Source of the DNA: JAKEFM01 sp035695825
GTDB lineage: Bacteria > Planctomycetota > UBA1135 > JAKEFM01
Assembly: GCA_035695825.1 (NCBI GenBank)
Contig: DASRRH010000009.1
Coordinates: forward strand, 62,001 to 126,000
Reading direction: 5' to 3'
DNA length: 64,000 bases
Made by a program: the position numbers and the translations under genes. The notes under the pieces are model-generated. The model was not told where the DNA came from and did not search any database. It saw only the letters and a list, made by a program, of their open reading frames with translations. Position 1 is the first letter of the stretch. Every line of letters starts with the position of its first letter. Positions 51,597 through 60,407 of the stretch are shown in pieces.

Positions 51597-53411
51597 TCAG
51601 TCCCGCCGCAGCTCGACGACCCGGATGTTCCGGAAGGAGACGCGCGAGCCCTCGTCGTGGTTCTGGATCCCGACGAATCCCCCGAGCGAGCGCTCCCCGG
51701 TGAAGTCGTTCACGCGCCGGCCGTTGATCCTAACGACGTAACGGGTGCCGGTCGCGGCGATCTCCATGTGGTTCCACGACCCCGGATCCGCGGTCGGGAT
51801 CCGGGTCGAATCCTGGAAGTCGTAGATCGAGCCGGTCCGGTGCCTCGGGTCGGCGCCGTCGCAGATCTGGACCTCGTAGCCCCGATGGACGGCGACCAGT
51901 GGGTCGGTTCCCGGATCGGGGAAGCGGACGAAGACGCCCGAATTGTCCTCCCGGCGCGCGACCTTCCAGTCGAGGAGGAGGAGGAAGTCCTCGAACGGGC
52001 GCTCGTGCCAGAAAAGCCCCATCCCGCCCCGGCTGACGAGGCAATCCCCCTCGACGTCGAACCCGCCCGGCCCCGCCATCTTCCAGCCTTGAGGCGCCCC
52101 CTCGAAGAGGACGTGGTAGGCGACCGCGTTCGCCGGGAGCTCCTTCACGCGGACGTTCCGGAAGCGCACGCCGTCGCCGTCGAAGCGGTTCTGGAGGCCG
52201 ATGAACCCCTCCCGACGCCGATCGCCGACGAACCGGTCGACCGTCCCCCCGTTCATTCGAACCGTGACCTCGTTCCCGACGCACGCGATCTCGCAGTCGT
52301 TCCACTCGCCGGGCCTCCGGAGGCGAGCATTGCTCGGTGCCGGGGACGAGCCGATCGCCCCGGTCGAGCTCTTCTCCCTCCCGTCGTCGCCGATCCGGAC
52401 CGAGTAGCCATACTTCACGGCGACCCACGGGTCGTTCCCCGGATCGGGGAGCCGGACGAAGACGCCGGAGCCGGCCGAGGTCTTCTCCTGGAGAAACTCG
52501 AGCCGGAGGAGGATGTTCTCGAAAGGCTTCGCCGCGAACCACCAGAGGCCCGTTGCGCCCTGGGGGATCGCCACGCCATCCTCCAGCCGAAATCCGCCGG
52601 GACCCTCCTGCTTCCACCCCACCGAGGCATGGGGAGGATCGAGGAGCGCCCGGCACCCCTCCGCGTCGACGTCGCGTCCCATCGCCCAGCGGATCCCCTC
52701 GACGAGGTGGGTGAGGTAGCGGGGATCCTGCCAGACCTCCTCGCGGTGGCCGAGGGCCGTGTAGAACACGCGCCCCTCGCCGAACTCGCGGCTCCAGGAA
52801 AGGGCGAAGTCCCGGTCGTCGCGGTTCACCCCCTTCGCGGAGAGGTCGACGCTCTGCGGGTCGAGCGAGAGGAGGACGTGGACGCGCGAGCGTTCCCAGT
52901 TCCGGAACTGGTAGATCTCGTCCGCGATCGTGAAGGAGGCGCCGAGGGGGTGGGTCGAGGGGTGGTCGGGGTCCTCGACGCGGACGCGGACGTCCTCGTT
53001 CCAGGGGTGCCCGTCGAAGATTCCGCCGAGCATCTCGCCGTAGGCGGGCCATCCGTAGAAGGTGTCCGCCGCCGGATGAATCCCGACGAATCCGCCGCCG
53101 CGCTTCACGAACTCGAGGAGCGCGTTCTTCTGCCCCTCGTCGAACGGGAGCTCTCCCGAGGTGTAGAAGACGACCGCTTCGTAGCGCGAGAGGTTCGCCT
53201 TCGTCACCGCGCCGCAGTCCTGGGTCGCGTCGACATCGAAGGAGTCGTGCGCAGCGGCCGTGAGCTGCGCCTCGGCGAGCGAGAGGGTCTGCGGGGCGGG
53301 CCTCGTCACCACGGAGTGCTGGTAGCTCGCCGAGTGGGTGAGGAAGAGGACGCGCGGCGGATCGGCTGCGGGGGGGCGGAGCGCCCCGAGGAGGAGGAGA
53401 AGGGGCAGCAT
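51597..53411 (-). CDS. ThuA-DUF1080-DUF1080 fusion, secreted
   Basis: A 604-residue protein with a short signal peptide (MLPLLLLLGALRPPAA). Residues about 18-245 are a ThuA-like glutamine-amidotransferase-type domain: RVLFLTHSASYQHSVV, YEAVVFYTSGELPFDEGQKNALLEFVKRGGGFVGIHPAADTFYGW and RVFYTALGHREEVWQD. Two DUF1080 domains follow at about 255-425 and 430-604, with SGVFVRLPDPGNDPW and SGVFVRFPDPGTDPL as matching segments and WNDCEIACVGNEVTV/WNHMEIAATGTRYVV near their ends. ThuA proteins take part in trehalose or keto-sugar use, and DUF1080 in 3-keto glycoside hydrolysis, so the fusion suggests a sugar-processing exoenzyme. Confidence 0.93.
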   Translation of the reverse strand: MLPLLLLLGALRPPAADPPRVLFLTHSASYQHSVVTRPAPQTLSLAEAQLTAAAHDSFDVDATQDCGAVTKANLSRYEAVVFYTSGELPFDEGQKNALLEFVKRGGGFVGIHPAADTFYGWPAYGEMLGGIFDGHPWNEDVRVRVEDPDHPSTHPLGASFTIADEIYQFRNWERSRVHVLLSLDPQSVDLSAKGVNRDDRDFALSWSREFGEGRVFYTALGHREEVWQDPRYLTHLVEGIRWAMGRDVDAEGCRALLDPPHASVGWKQEGPGGFRLEDGVAIPQGATGLWWFAAKPFENILLRLEFLQEKTSAGSGVFVRLPDPGNDPWVAVKYGYSVRIGDDGREKSSTGAIGSSPAPSNARLRRPGEWNDCEIACVGNEVTVRMNGGTVDRFVGDRRREGFIGLQNRFDGDGVRFRNVRVKELPANAVAYHVLFEGAPQGWKMAGPGGFDVEGDCLVSRGGMGLFWHERPFEDFLLLLDWKVARREDNSGVFVRFPDPGTDPLVAVHRGYEVQICDGADPRHRTGSIYDFQDSTRIPTADPGSWNHMEIAATGTRYVVRINGRRVNDFTGERSLGGFVGIQNHDEGSRVSFRNIRVVELRRD

Positions 53412-53469
53412 CGCGATGCTCCTGTCGAGCAGGGGAAGCGGCCGGAAGTCTACACCTCCAGAGTGAAGA

Positions 53470-53489
53470 GGCGCCCTCGGGGGCGCCTC
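53470..53489 (-). terminator. Hairpin downstream of the Bor-like lipoprotein gene
   Basis: AGGCGCCC (53470-53477) pairs with GGGCGCCT (53482-53489) around a 4-nt loop: a perfect 8-bp GC stem between the 3' end of the lipoprotein gene and the next gene. No T-tract follows on the minus strand, so it may need Rho or act as a 3' stabiliser. Confidence 0.5.
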
Positions 53490-53516
53490 CGGGTTCGTGC
53501 CGTGGAGGGGGAGGTC

Positions 53517-53810
53517 CTACTTCAGGACCCACACGCTCCGGCTGTAGATCGAGATGTAGCCGGTGAAGATGTTGATCAGAACGTCGACGAAGCTCTGCTG
53601 CGTCTTGATCGTGTAGTCCGACGCGCCGCCGGCCATCCGCCCGCCGTCGATGTGGTTCAAGGGCACGAGCCCCCACAGGATGTACCACTGCCTCGCCTCC
53701 GCGGCGGGGCGGCTCCCTCCTTTCCCGACCGTGTGCATCATCGTGTAGCACGCGGTAAGGGGGAGGCAGAGCGCCGCGCAGAGGAGTCCCGCTCGGATCG
53801 ATCGCTTCAT
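53517..53810 (-). CDS. Bor-like small lipoprotein
   Basis: A 97-residue protein from ATG 53810 with GGAGG 9 nt upstream. The lipoprotein signal (LLCAALCLPLTAC, Cys at about residue 21) indicates membrane anchoring. The mature part begins CYTMMHTVGKGG and continues QWYILWGLVPLN, YTIKTQQSFVDVLINIFTGYISIYSRSVWVL. This pattern fits the Bor/Lom-type lipoproteins found in phages and bacterial genomes, here without any phage context. A TAGGAT element on the minus strand (53871-53866) lies 55 nt upstream and may be its -10. The stop is followed by a hairpin. Confidence 0.75.
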   Translation of the reverse strand: MKRSIRAGLLCAALCLPLTACYTMMHTVGKGGSRPAAEARQWYILWGLVPLNHIDGGRMAGGASDYTIKTQQSFVDVLINIFTGYISIYSRSVWVLK

Positions 53811-53903
53811 CCTCTCGACCTCCGTTTCTCGGCCGGCCCCTCGGGCCGGACGGCTGTGGGGGGGGATCCTAGGAAGGCCGACCCAGGGGATCAAACGCCC
53901 GCG

Positions 53904-55967
53904 TCAAGTCGCGGGAGCCGCCGCGGAGCGGGAGGAGAGGCGGGCGCCGACGTAGAGGAGGCCGACGAGGAGGAGCAGGAACCGGTAGCCCGTGACGAGC
54001 GAGAGGTACTCGAGGACGCCCCCGGCGACCGCGCCGAGGAGGTTCGCGCCGTACTCGCGCGCGAGACCTCCCGACCTCTTGATCGCGGTCCCGAAGAGGA
54101 GCCCCGCGCAGAAGATCGGGCTCAAGCCCAACCCCGCGAAGAAGGCCGACTCGAGCCAGCGGTTCTCGATCCGGACCGAGCCGATCGGGAAGAGCGCGTT
54201 CAGGCCGAGGAGGGCGAGGAGCGCGGCCGTGACGACCCAGGGCCGGCGGATCTCGATCCTCGAGACGACGAGGGTCGCGGCGAGGGCGAGGACGAGGATC
54301 GAGGCGATCACCGCCGACGCGACGGCCCAGGTCGAGCCCCAGAGCAGCCCGAACTGGACGATCGACTTCGTCTCGAGGAGGAGGAATCCCGCCCCGAGGA
54401 AGAAACACTCCCAGGACCATCGGCCGGGCGCGCGGCGGAGCGCGCCGAGGATCGAGGCCCCCGAGATCGCCAGCACGAACGCGAGCACGACCAGGTAGTG
54501 GGCAGGGAGGTGGCGGCTCCTCATGTAGAGGAAGGGCCAGTCGTCGCTCGTCGGGGGGACGGAGGCGTCGCGCTGGAGGAGCCGGCCGGGGCTCGTCTCC
54601 CGCGCGTGGCCGTAGGCGAGGACGCGGTCGGGGATCGGGGGGAAGTCGGTCCGGCCCCGCAGCCTCGGCCCGGCCAGCATCACGGCGAGCCAGGAACGGC
54701 GCTCGTGGACCTGGACGCGCGGCTCCTCCCCGAAGGCCGAGGACGCCAGGCTCGCGAGCCGGTCGACCAGCCACTTCTCCCGGAAGTAGTTGTAGAGGCA
54801 GAGGAGGCCGTTCGGCTTGAGGACGTCCCGCACTGCGCGGAACGACTCCTCCGTGAAGAGGAAGCTCTCGAGCCGCACGCTCGAGAAGGAGGACTGGACC
54901 GTCAGGGAGTCGACGAGGCCGAAGACGACGAGGTCGTAGCGCCGCCCCGTCGTCCGCAGGAAGTGGCGCGCGTCGTCGCAGACCCGGGTGACGCGCGGGT
55001 CGTCGTACGGGCGTTCCGGGTGGAGCTCGGCGCCGAGCCGCAGGATCACGGGATCGATCTCGACCGCGTCGACGCGCTTCGCCCCGTGACGGAGCGCCGC
55101 CGCGACGTCGGTGCCGCTCCCCGCGCCGAGGATCAGCACGTCCTCGAAGGAGTCCCCGAAGGCCGCGTAGGGCCACTCGTAGAAGTACTCCTTCCTCTCG
55201 AGGGGCGCCATCGACTGGTGGAAGATCGCGTTCACCTCGAGGACGGTCTCGTCGGCCTCCTTCCGCACCGTGATCCGCGAGTAGGGGGACCAGAGGCTGT
55301 CGGGAGCCAAACCGTGGACGAGGGGGACGGAGGCGAGGAGGAGGGCCCCGTTCGCGAGAGTGACCGGGAGGCGCGCCCGCCCGAGAAACGGGAACCCGAG
55401 CAGGGCGGCGCCGAAGAACCAGAAACCGGCGGGCTGCTCGTAGGACGAGAAGAGGCCGAAGGCGCCGACCCCGACCAGGCTCCCCGCCACGTTCCACGCG
55501 TAGGCCCGGAGCGCGGGGAGGCGGTTCATCTCCCGCCCCATTCCCTGGGCCAGCGCGGCGAAGAAGGCGGCGATCCCGACGAAGAGGACCGGCAGGAGGA
55601 TCCAGGTCTGGACGACGAGTCGGTTCTCCGTCGTGCCGCTCGAGAAGTAGATCTCGGTCGCGGTCGGGACCGCGACCTCGAGCCGCAGCGCCGCGACCGC
55701 GATGAGGATCCCGAGGAGGAGGCTCGGGAACAGGGGAAGGAGATTGCGCCTCGAGCGGGCGAGGAGACACCCGAGCCCGATCCCGAGGAAGGAGGCGAGC
55801 AGGATCAGGTTCGAGAAGTAGGCGAGGAGCCGGACCTGCGAGGGGAGCCAGCGGATGAGCGCGACCTCGTAGAAGAGGACGAGGAAGGACCCGAGGAAGA
55901 CGCGGGCGGGGGAGGGGCGTTCCCCCGAGGGAGCGCCACTCGGTCGGGGCTTCTCCGGCCTCGTCAG
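53904..55967 (-). CDS. Membrane-embedded spermidine synthase-like (Rossmann methyltransferase-fold) protein
   Basis: A 687-residue protein from a CTG at 55967 that overlaps the upstream stop as CTGA; no ATG, GTG or TTG is near the likely N-terminus. Six or seven membrane segments fill residues about 15-260 (VFLGSFLVLFYEVALIRWL, NLILLASFLGIGLGCLLA, LLPVLFVGIAAFFAAL). A soluble domain at about 275-470 contains ILGAGSGTDVAAALRHGAKRVDAVEIDP and YDLVVFGLVDS, the S-adenosylmethionine or polyamine-binding motifs of spermidine synthase-like proteins. About six more membrane segments follow to the end. The family is usually annotated as spermidine synthase-like but the membrane-embedded forms are uncharacterised. 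It is the last gene of a five-gene overlapping operon. Confidence 0.85.
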   Translation of the reverse strand: MTRPEKPRPSGAPSGERPSPARVFLGSFLVLFYEVALIRWLPSQVRLLAYFSNLILLASFLGIGLGCLLARSRRNLLPLFPSLLLGILIAVAALRLEVAVPTATEIYFSSGTTENRLVVQTWILLPVLFVGIAAFFAALAQGMGREMNRLPALRAYAWNVAGSLVGVGAFGLFSSYEQPAGFWFFGAALLGFPFLGRARLPVTLANGALLLASVPLVHGLAPDSLWSPYSRITVRKEADETVLEVNAIFHQSMAPLERKEYFYEWPYAAFGDSFEDVLILGAGSGTDVAAALRHGAKRVDAVEIDPVILRLGAELHPERPYDDPRVTRVCDDARHFLRTTGRRYDLVVFGLVDSLTVQSSFSSVRLESFLFTEESFRAVRDVLKPNGLLCLYNYFREKWLVDRLASLASSAFGEEPRVQVHERRSWLAVMLAGPRLRGRTDFPPIPDRVLAYGHARETSPGRLLQRDASVPPTSDDWPFLYMRSRHLPAHYLVVLAFVLAISGASILGALRRAPGRWSWECFFLGAGFLLLETKSIVQFGLLWGSTWAVASAVIASILVLALAATLVVSRIEIRRPWVVTAALLALLGLNALFPIGSVRIENRWLESAFFAGLGLSPIFCAGLLFGTAIKRSGGLAREYGANLLGAVAGGVLEYLSLVTGYRFLLLLVGLLYVGARLSSRSAAAPAT

Positions 55968-56710
55968 GACGTCCGTTTCGGCAGCCAAAGGTCGAGGAGG
56001 ATCCCCGCCGCAGCGAGGACGGAGAGGAGGTTGAAGAGGGTCCCGGAGACGAGGAGGACGTCGAGGAAAACTTCGCCCCCGCGCGCGAGCCACCAGGAGG
56101 CGAGGTCGAGGAAGAGGGAGAGGCCGAGGAGGAAGACACCGCCGTGGACGAGGGGGCGAGGCCAGCGGGTGCCGAGGGAGAGCGCGCCGAGGAGGATCGC
56201 GAGCGAGCCGAGGGCGAGGGCGTGCGTGTGGGTCGAGGCGGCGAGGATCTTCGCGTCCGTCGGGCGGACGTCCCTCGAGACCGCAGCCGCCTTGACGTCG
56301 TCCCAGAAGTCGAGAGTCGGCGGCTCGGAGGCGGCCCCCGCGCGCCGCGAGTGGCAGGAGAGGCAGGCGTGCGAGAGGACCTCCGCCGGCGCGGCGTCGC
56401 CTAGCTCGGGGCTGTCGTAGTCCTCGGCGAGCCGGGAGCCGCGGAGCCAGGAGAGGAGGGCCTGGCGCTCCTTGTCCGCCAGCTCTCGCGGGTGGCCCCG
56501 TTCGAGCGCGACGAGGAGCGGGGCGCGCGCCCGGATGCCCCGGTAGGCACCCCGCAGGTCGTCGATCGAGAGCCCCGGCCGGTCGTCGCGGTTCGCGTGG
56601 TGGAACCGCAGGTGCGCCGCGGACGCGGCGAACCCCCCGAGGATCGAGAGGAGGAGGAAGGAGAGGCCGGCGCGGACGCTCGCCGGCAGGTCGCGGAGTC
56701 GTCCCTCCAC
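55964..56710 (-). CDS. Membrane protein with one CxxCH haem-binding motif
   Basis: A 248-residue protein. One N-terminal membrane segment (AGLSFLLLSILGGFAASAAH) is followed by a periplasmic region with ACLSCHSRRAG (a CxxCH haem c motif near residue 117) and NRDDRPGLSIDDLRGAYRG. At least three membrane segments follow: LALGSLAILLGALSLG, GGVFLLGLSLFLDLAS and SGTLFNLLSVLAAAGILLDLW. It looks like a membrane-anchored mono-haem cytochrome. It starts 3 nt after the preceding stop and is overlapped by the next gene (CTGA), so it is co-translated. Its partner may be the neighbouring oxidoreductases. Confidence 0.78.
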   Translation of the reverse strand: MEGRLRDLPASVRAGLSFLLLSILGGFAASAAHLRFHHANRDDRPGLSIDDLRGAYRGIRARAPLLVALERGHPRELADKERQALLSWLRGSRLAEDYDSPELGDAAPAEVLSHACLSCHSRRAGAASEPPTLDFWDDVKAAAVSRDVRPTDAKILAASTHTHALALGSLAILLGALSLGTRWPRPLVHGGVFLLGLSLFLDLASWWLARGGEVFLDVLLVSGTLFNLLSVLAAAGILLDLWLPKRTS

Positions 56711-56713
56711 CCG

Positions 56714-57952
56714 TCAGTCCACCTTGAGGACGCTCTCCCCGATCTCGACGGTCTCCCCCGTCGAGACCGCCCGGTGGGCGAGGATGCCGACGGCGGTCGC
56801 GCGGTACCCCTCCTCCGCGCCGCAGACGACCGCCTCCCCCTGCGCGACGCTCTTCAGGAAGGCCTCGACCGCGTAGTAGAGGGGCGGCTGCGGGAGCCCG
56901 ACCCCTTCCTTGAGCTTCCCCTGGGCCGCGAGCTTCGTCGCGTCGGCGATCAGCGTGATCCCCTCCTCGTTCCCGAAGCGCTGGCGGTTCGCGTAGACCT
57001 CCCAACCCTGCGTCGGCGCGTCGGCCTCCTTGAACATCCATCCGGCGGTCCAGGCGAGCTTGAGGGTCGCCTGCGCGCCGTGGAAGACCTCGTGCGCCCC
57101 CTCGAAGGAATTCGCGAGGCTCGCGGCGTAGGCGAGGCGGACCCCCTCGGGGAAGGCGAGGTCGAGGAGGACGGTGTCGGGGACCTTCCGCCCGTCGGCG
57201 TGGAGCCGGACGGCCCCGCTCCCCCGGACGGAGGCGGGGTAGCGGCCGACGAACCAGTGGAAGACGTCGAACTGGTTCGTCCCGAGCTCCCCCTCGAGGC
57301 CGAGGGTGACCTCGGGGTCGAGCCTCCAGTTGAGCGAGCGCTCGCGCGCGGGGTCGGCGGCGGGGACGCGCCAGGAGGTCTTCCGGTAGTGCTGCGCGCG
57401 CATCGAGACGAGGTCGCGGCCCGCGTCCGAGCGGAAGAAGGACCAGGCGAGGCGGTAGACCGGGTTCGCGCGCGCCTGGAGCCCCGACTGGAAGACCGAC
57501 TTGGAGGATCGCGCCCCCTTCGCGATCGCGCGGGCGTCCTCGAGGGTCGAGGCGATCGGAGCCTCGCAGTAGACGGCCTTCCCCGCCGCGAGGAGGTCCT
57601 CGACGATCGAGCGGTGGAGGTGGGTCGGGGTGGAGACGAAGACCGCCCGCAGGTCCTTCTTGCGTTCGAGCATCGCGCGGTGGTCCGCGAACCCCTCGAC
57701 GCCGGAGGCGCGGCGCGCGCCCGACTCGAGGCGGGAGGGATCGACGTCGCAGAGGGCGGTCACGCGCGCCCCGTCGAGCTTCTGGAGCTCCCCGAGGATC
57801 GCCCTCCCCTGGCGACCGACCCCGACGACCGCGATCTCGACGGGCTCGTCCGGCGCGAAGGGGGAGAGGTCCTCGAGCGCGGGGACGAGGGAGATCGCGG
57901 CGAGCGCGCCCCCCGCCTCGACGATGAACTCCCGGCGGCTCGGCTCGCTCAT
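56714..57952 (-). CDS. Tat-exported Gfo/Idh/MocA family oxidoreductase
   Basis: A 412-residue protein from ATG 57952 (ATGA overlap with the ApbE gene). The leader SRREFIVEAGGALAAISL is a twin-arginine signal. The Rossmann motif reads IAVVGVGRQGRAILGEL and the lysine motif, usually EKP, is altered to YCEAPIASTLEDA, with alanine replacing the lysine. That change removes the normal active-site lysine, so it may be catalytically different. GELGTNQFDVFHWFVG is the conserved histidine region. The family converts sugars with NAD(P). Confidence 0.9.
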   Translation of the reverse strand: MSEPSRREFIVEAGGALAAISLVPALEDLSPFAPDEPVEIAVVGVGRQGRAILGELQKLDGARVTALCDVDPSRLESGARRASGVEGFADHRAMLERKKDLRAVFVSTPTHLHRSIVEDLLAAGKAVYCEAPIASTLEDARAIAKGARSSKSVFQSGLQARANPVYRLAWSFFRSDAGRDLVSMRAQHYRKTSWRVPAADPARERSLNWRLDPEVTLGLEGELGTNQFDVFHWFVGRYPASVRGSGAVRLHADGRKVPDTVLLDLAFPEGVRLAYAASLANSFEGAHEVFHGAQATLKLAWTAGWMFKEADAPTQGWEVYANRQRFGNEEGITLIADATKLAAQGKLKEGVGLPQPPLYYAVEAFLKSVAQGEAVVCGAEEGYRATAVGILAHRAVSTGETVEIGESVLKVD

Positions 57953-58863
57953 CGGGCCTGGAAGAGGTCCGCCTCCGGCCCCTCGATCCGCCACTCCGCG
58001 TTCGCCCCGAGGATCGCGGAGGTCAGGTCGGAGGGGGCCCCCGGCGGCCTTCGCCCGAGGACGAGGAGGGCGGTCGTCCACCCGTCCGCGAGACGGGCCG
58101 AGGGGGAAATCGCCGCGGCCGCCCGGGCGCGCGCGGCGGGGGAGCCCGTCATCGGGTCAAGGACGTGGCCGAGCCGGATCCCCTCGCGCTCGACGACCCG
58201 GCCGTGGGGAGCCGAGACGGAGAGGGCGCGGTCGCGCAGGATCGCGGCGAGGGGAGGCGAGGTGCCGTCCTCCGCGCCGCGGACCGCGACCCGCCAGCCC
58301 GCCGTGCCCGGCGGCGCGCCGATGCCGACGACGCTGCTCGTCCCGCCGTGGAGGAGGGCGCAGTCGATCCCCGCGGCGCGGAGCCGGGCCGCGGCGAGGT
58401 CGAGGGCGTGCCCCTTCCCGATCCCTCCGAGGTCGAGGGAGACGCCGCGCCGGAGGAACCGGACGGTCCCGCGGTCGCGGTCGAGGACGAGGAGGTCCAA
58501 CCCGACCCGGGAGAGGGCGGCGGGGACCCTCTCGGAAGCCGCTTCGCCCTCCGCGCGGAACCCGAGAGCCTGCATCAGGGGCGCGACGGTCGGGTCGAAC
58601 GCTCCCCCCGAATCGCGGTGGATCGCCCGGCAGGCCTCGAGGAGGTCGAAGGTCTCCGGGTCGAGCCGCACGGGAGCCTCGGCGGCGCGGGCGTTCACGC
58701 GCGCGAGGAGGCTCTCCCGCCGGAAGAGGCTGAGCCTCCGGTCCTCCTCCTCGACCTCGGCGAGGGCCTCCTCTCCCGCCGCGCGCAGCCGCGCCTCCCC
58801 CTCCCCCGCGAGGACCGCCTCGAAGCGCGTGCCCATCGCGTGCGTCGCCGCGACGACGATCAA
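57949..58863 (-). CDS. apbE: ApbE-like FMN transferase
   Basis: A 304-residue protein from TTG 58863, which overlaps the upstream stop as TTGA. Landmarks are THAMGTRFEAVLAGE, RLSLFRRESLLARVNARA, GGAFDPTVAPLMQALGF, SLDLGGIGKGHALDLAAARLRAAGIDCALLHGGTSSVVGIG and HVLDPMTGSPAAR. ApbE proteins attach FMN to threonine residues of partner flavoproteins such as the Rnf and Nqr subunits. No target motif was searched for here. The gene lacks a clear signal peptide, so a cytoplasmic or Tat-independent location is possible. It lies inside the five-gene operon. Confidence 0.92.
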   Translation of the reverse strand: MIVVAATHAMGTRFEAVLAGEGEARLRAAGEEALAEVEEEDRRLSLFRRESLLARVNARAAEAPVRLDPETFDLLEACRAIHRDSGGAFDPTVAPLMQALGFRAEGEAASERVPAALSRVGLDLLVLDRDRGTVRFLRRGVSLDLGGIGKGHALDLAAARLRAAGIDCALLHGGTSSVVGIGAPPGTAGWRVAVRGAEDGTSPPLAAILRDRALSVSAPHGRVVEREGIRLGHVLDPMTGSPAARARAAAAISPSARLADGWTTALLVLGRRPPGAPSDLTSAILGANAEWRIEGPEADLFQAR

Positions 58864-60197
58864 GGGCTGGGGAGGAGCGGCCGGGCGGTGAGCCTCTGCG
58901 GGTCGAAGGCGAAGGCGCACCCCTCCCACATCGAGCGCGTGGCGAGGTCGACGATCACCATCACCTTCGTGCCGAGCTCGACCCCGCTCGCGGGGGCCTG
59001 GCGCGTCCGGATCGCGCGAAACCAGTCGAGGCGGTGGCGGTCCTGGTCGTCGCCGATGTCGGGGCACTCGATCCGCTGCTCCTCGACCTCCTCCGCGAAG
59101 AGGCGCTCCGGGCGGAGCACGCAGTGGTGGCTCCCGAGGTAGAGGTTCGCCTTGTGCCCCCGGATCATCGGCTCGACCCCGGTCTCGTTCGCCGTCGAGC
59201 CGGCGACGACGAGGGTGTGCTCCTTCTCGAACTCGACGGTGAGGTTCACCTGGTCGTGATTCTCCATCGCCTTGTCGACGTAGTGGCCCCCCGAGGCGGT
59301 CACGCGGACGGGCCAGCCCATGTCGAGGGCCTGGACCATCGGGGTCATCACGTGGACGAGGAGGTCCCCGATGATCCCCGTCGAGAACCTCCGGTAGCGG
59401 CGCCACCGGGCGTAGACCTCGGGGTTCCAGGGCTGGGGGCCGAGGGGCCCGCACCACGCCTCCCAGTCGAGGCTCTCTCCGGGCACCCACGCGGGGTCGA
59501 TCTTGTAGTAGAGCCACTCCCCGTTCTTCGAGTTCCGGCAGTACCCCGTCTGGCTCGAGGTCGGCTTCCCGATCGCCCCCTCCGCGATCAGCCGCTTCGC
59601 CTCGCGCCACTTCGGGAACTGCACCTGCTGCGTGCCGACCTGGAAGACGCGCTCGGGGTGGGCGTTCACGACCTCGCGGAGGCGAAGCGCGTCGGCGAGG
59701 TTCCGGGTCATCGGCTTCTCGAGGTAGACGTCCTTCCCCGCGAGGATCGCGTCGACCCCCATCGCCCCGTGCCAGTGCTCGGGGCTCGCGATCAGCACGC
59801 CGTGGAGGTCCTCGCGCTTCAGGAGCTCCCGGTAGTCGCGGTAGACGTCGACCGCGGAGCCCTGCTTCTCCGCGCAGATCTTCTGCGCCTTCTCGAGGCG
59901 GGGCCTGCAGACGTCCGCGAGGGCGCGGATCTCGACCTTCGCCTCTCCCGCCGCGACGAGGCCGAGGATCGACTCGCAGTGGCCGGTCCCCATCCCCCCC
60001 GTCCCGATCACGCCGATCCGGATCGGGTCCTCGTCGCGGATCCAGGCTCCGGCGGCCGCGACGGAGGCGTCCGAGCGCCGGGGAATCGAGCAGCCTCCGA
60101 GGAGGGCGGCCGCGCCGGCGGCCGCCGCCGTCTCCGTCAGGAACTCGCGCCTCGAAGGGGCGCGGACGGGGTCGAGCGAAGAAGGGGTGCCTTCCAT
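58860..60197 (-). CDS. Tat-exported, possibly lipid-anchored Gfo/Idh/MocA oxidoreductase, first gene of the operon
   Basis: A 445-residue protein from ATG 60197. The leader SRREFLTETAAAAGAAALLGGCS combines a twin-arginine motif with a lipobox (LGGC), so it may be a Tat-exported lipoprotein. The nucleotide site is IRIGVIGTGGMGTGHCESI, the catalytic lysine is in YLEKPMTRNLADAL and GIIGDLLVHVMTPMVQAL is the conserved histidine region. It is the first of five overlapping genes (TTGA with apbE). It is divergent from the serine hydrolase gene, with 210 bp between. Confidence 0.92.
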   Translation of the reverse strand: MEGTPSSLDPVRAPSRREFLTETAAAAGAAALLGGCSIPRRSDASVAAAGAWIRDEDPIRIGVIGTGGMGTGHCESILGLVAAGEAKVEIRALADVCRPRLEKAQKICAEKQGSAVDVYRDYRELLKREDLHGVLIASPEHWHGAMGVDAILAGKDVYLEKPMTRNLADALRLREVVNAHPERVFQVGTQQVQFPKWREAKRLIAEGAIGKPTSSQTGYCRNSKNGEWLYYKIDPAWVPGESLDWEAWCGPLGPQPWNPEVYARWRRYRRFSTGIIGDLLVHVMTPMVQALDMGWPVRVTASGGHYVDKAMENHDQVNLTVEFEKEHTLVVAGSTANETGVEPMIRGHKANLYLGSHHCVLRPERLFAEEVEEQRIECPDIGDDQDRHRLDWFRAIRTRQAPASGVELGTKVMVIVDLATRSMWEGCAFAFDPQRLTARPLLPSP

Positions 60198-60407
60198 GGG
60201 GGCTCCTCGGTCTCTCCGGGGGGATTCCTCGCGGTCCGGCAGAGTGGGGAGCGTATCGGTCTCCGCTTCCGGGCGGAAGCGACCGGGGCCTTCCGGCCTC
60301 GCTCCGCGACAGGGTCCGCCAACGTCTCCCGGAGGCGTCCGTAGGCTGGCTCGGATTCCCGCCGCGCCTCCCCCCGACCGGGGGGGCCGGGTTCCGAGAG
60401 TGGTCCC

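Noticed and set aside
53517..53810. Prophage remnant because of the Bor-like lipoprotein
   Set aside because: No other phage gene, integrase or att-like repeat is nearby; Bor-type lipoproteins also occur as ordinary chromosomal genes.
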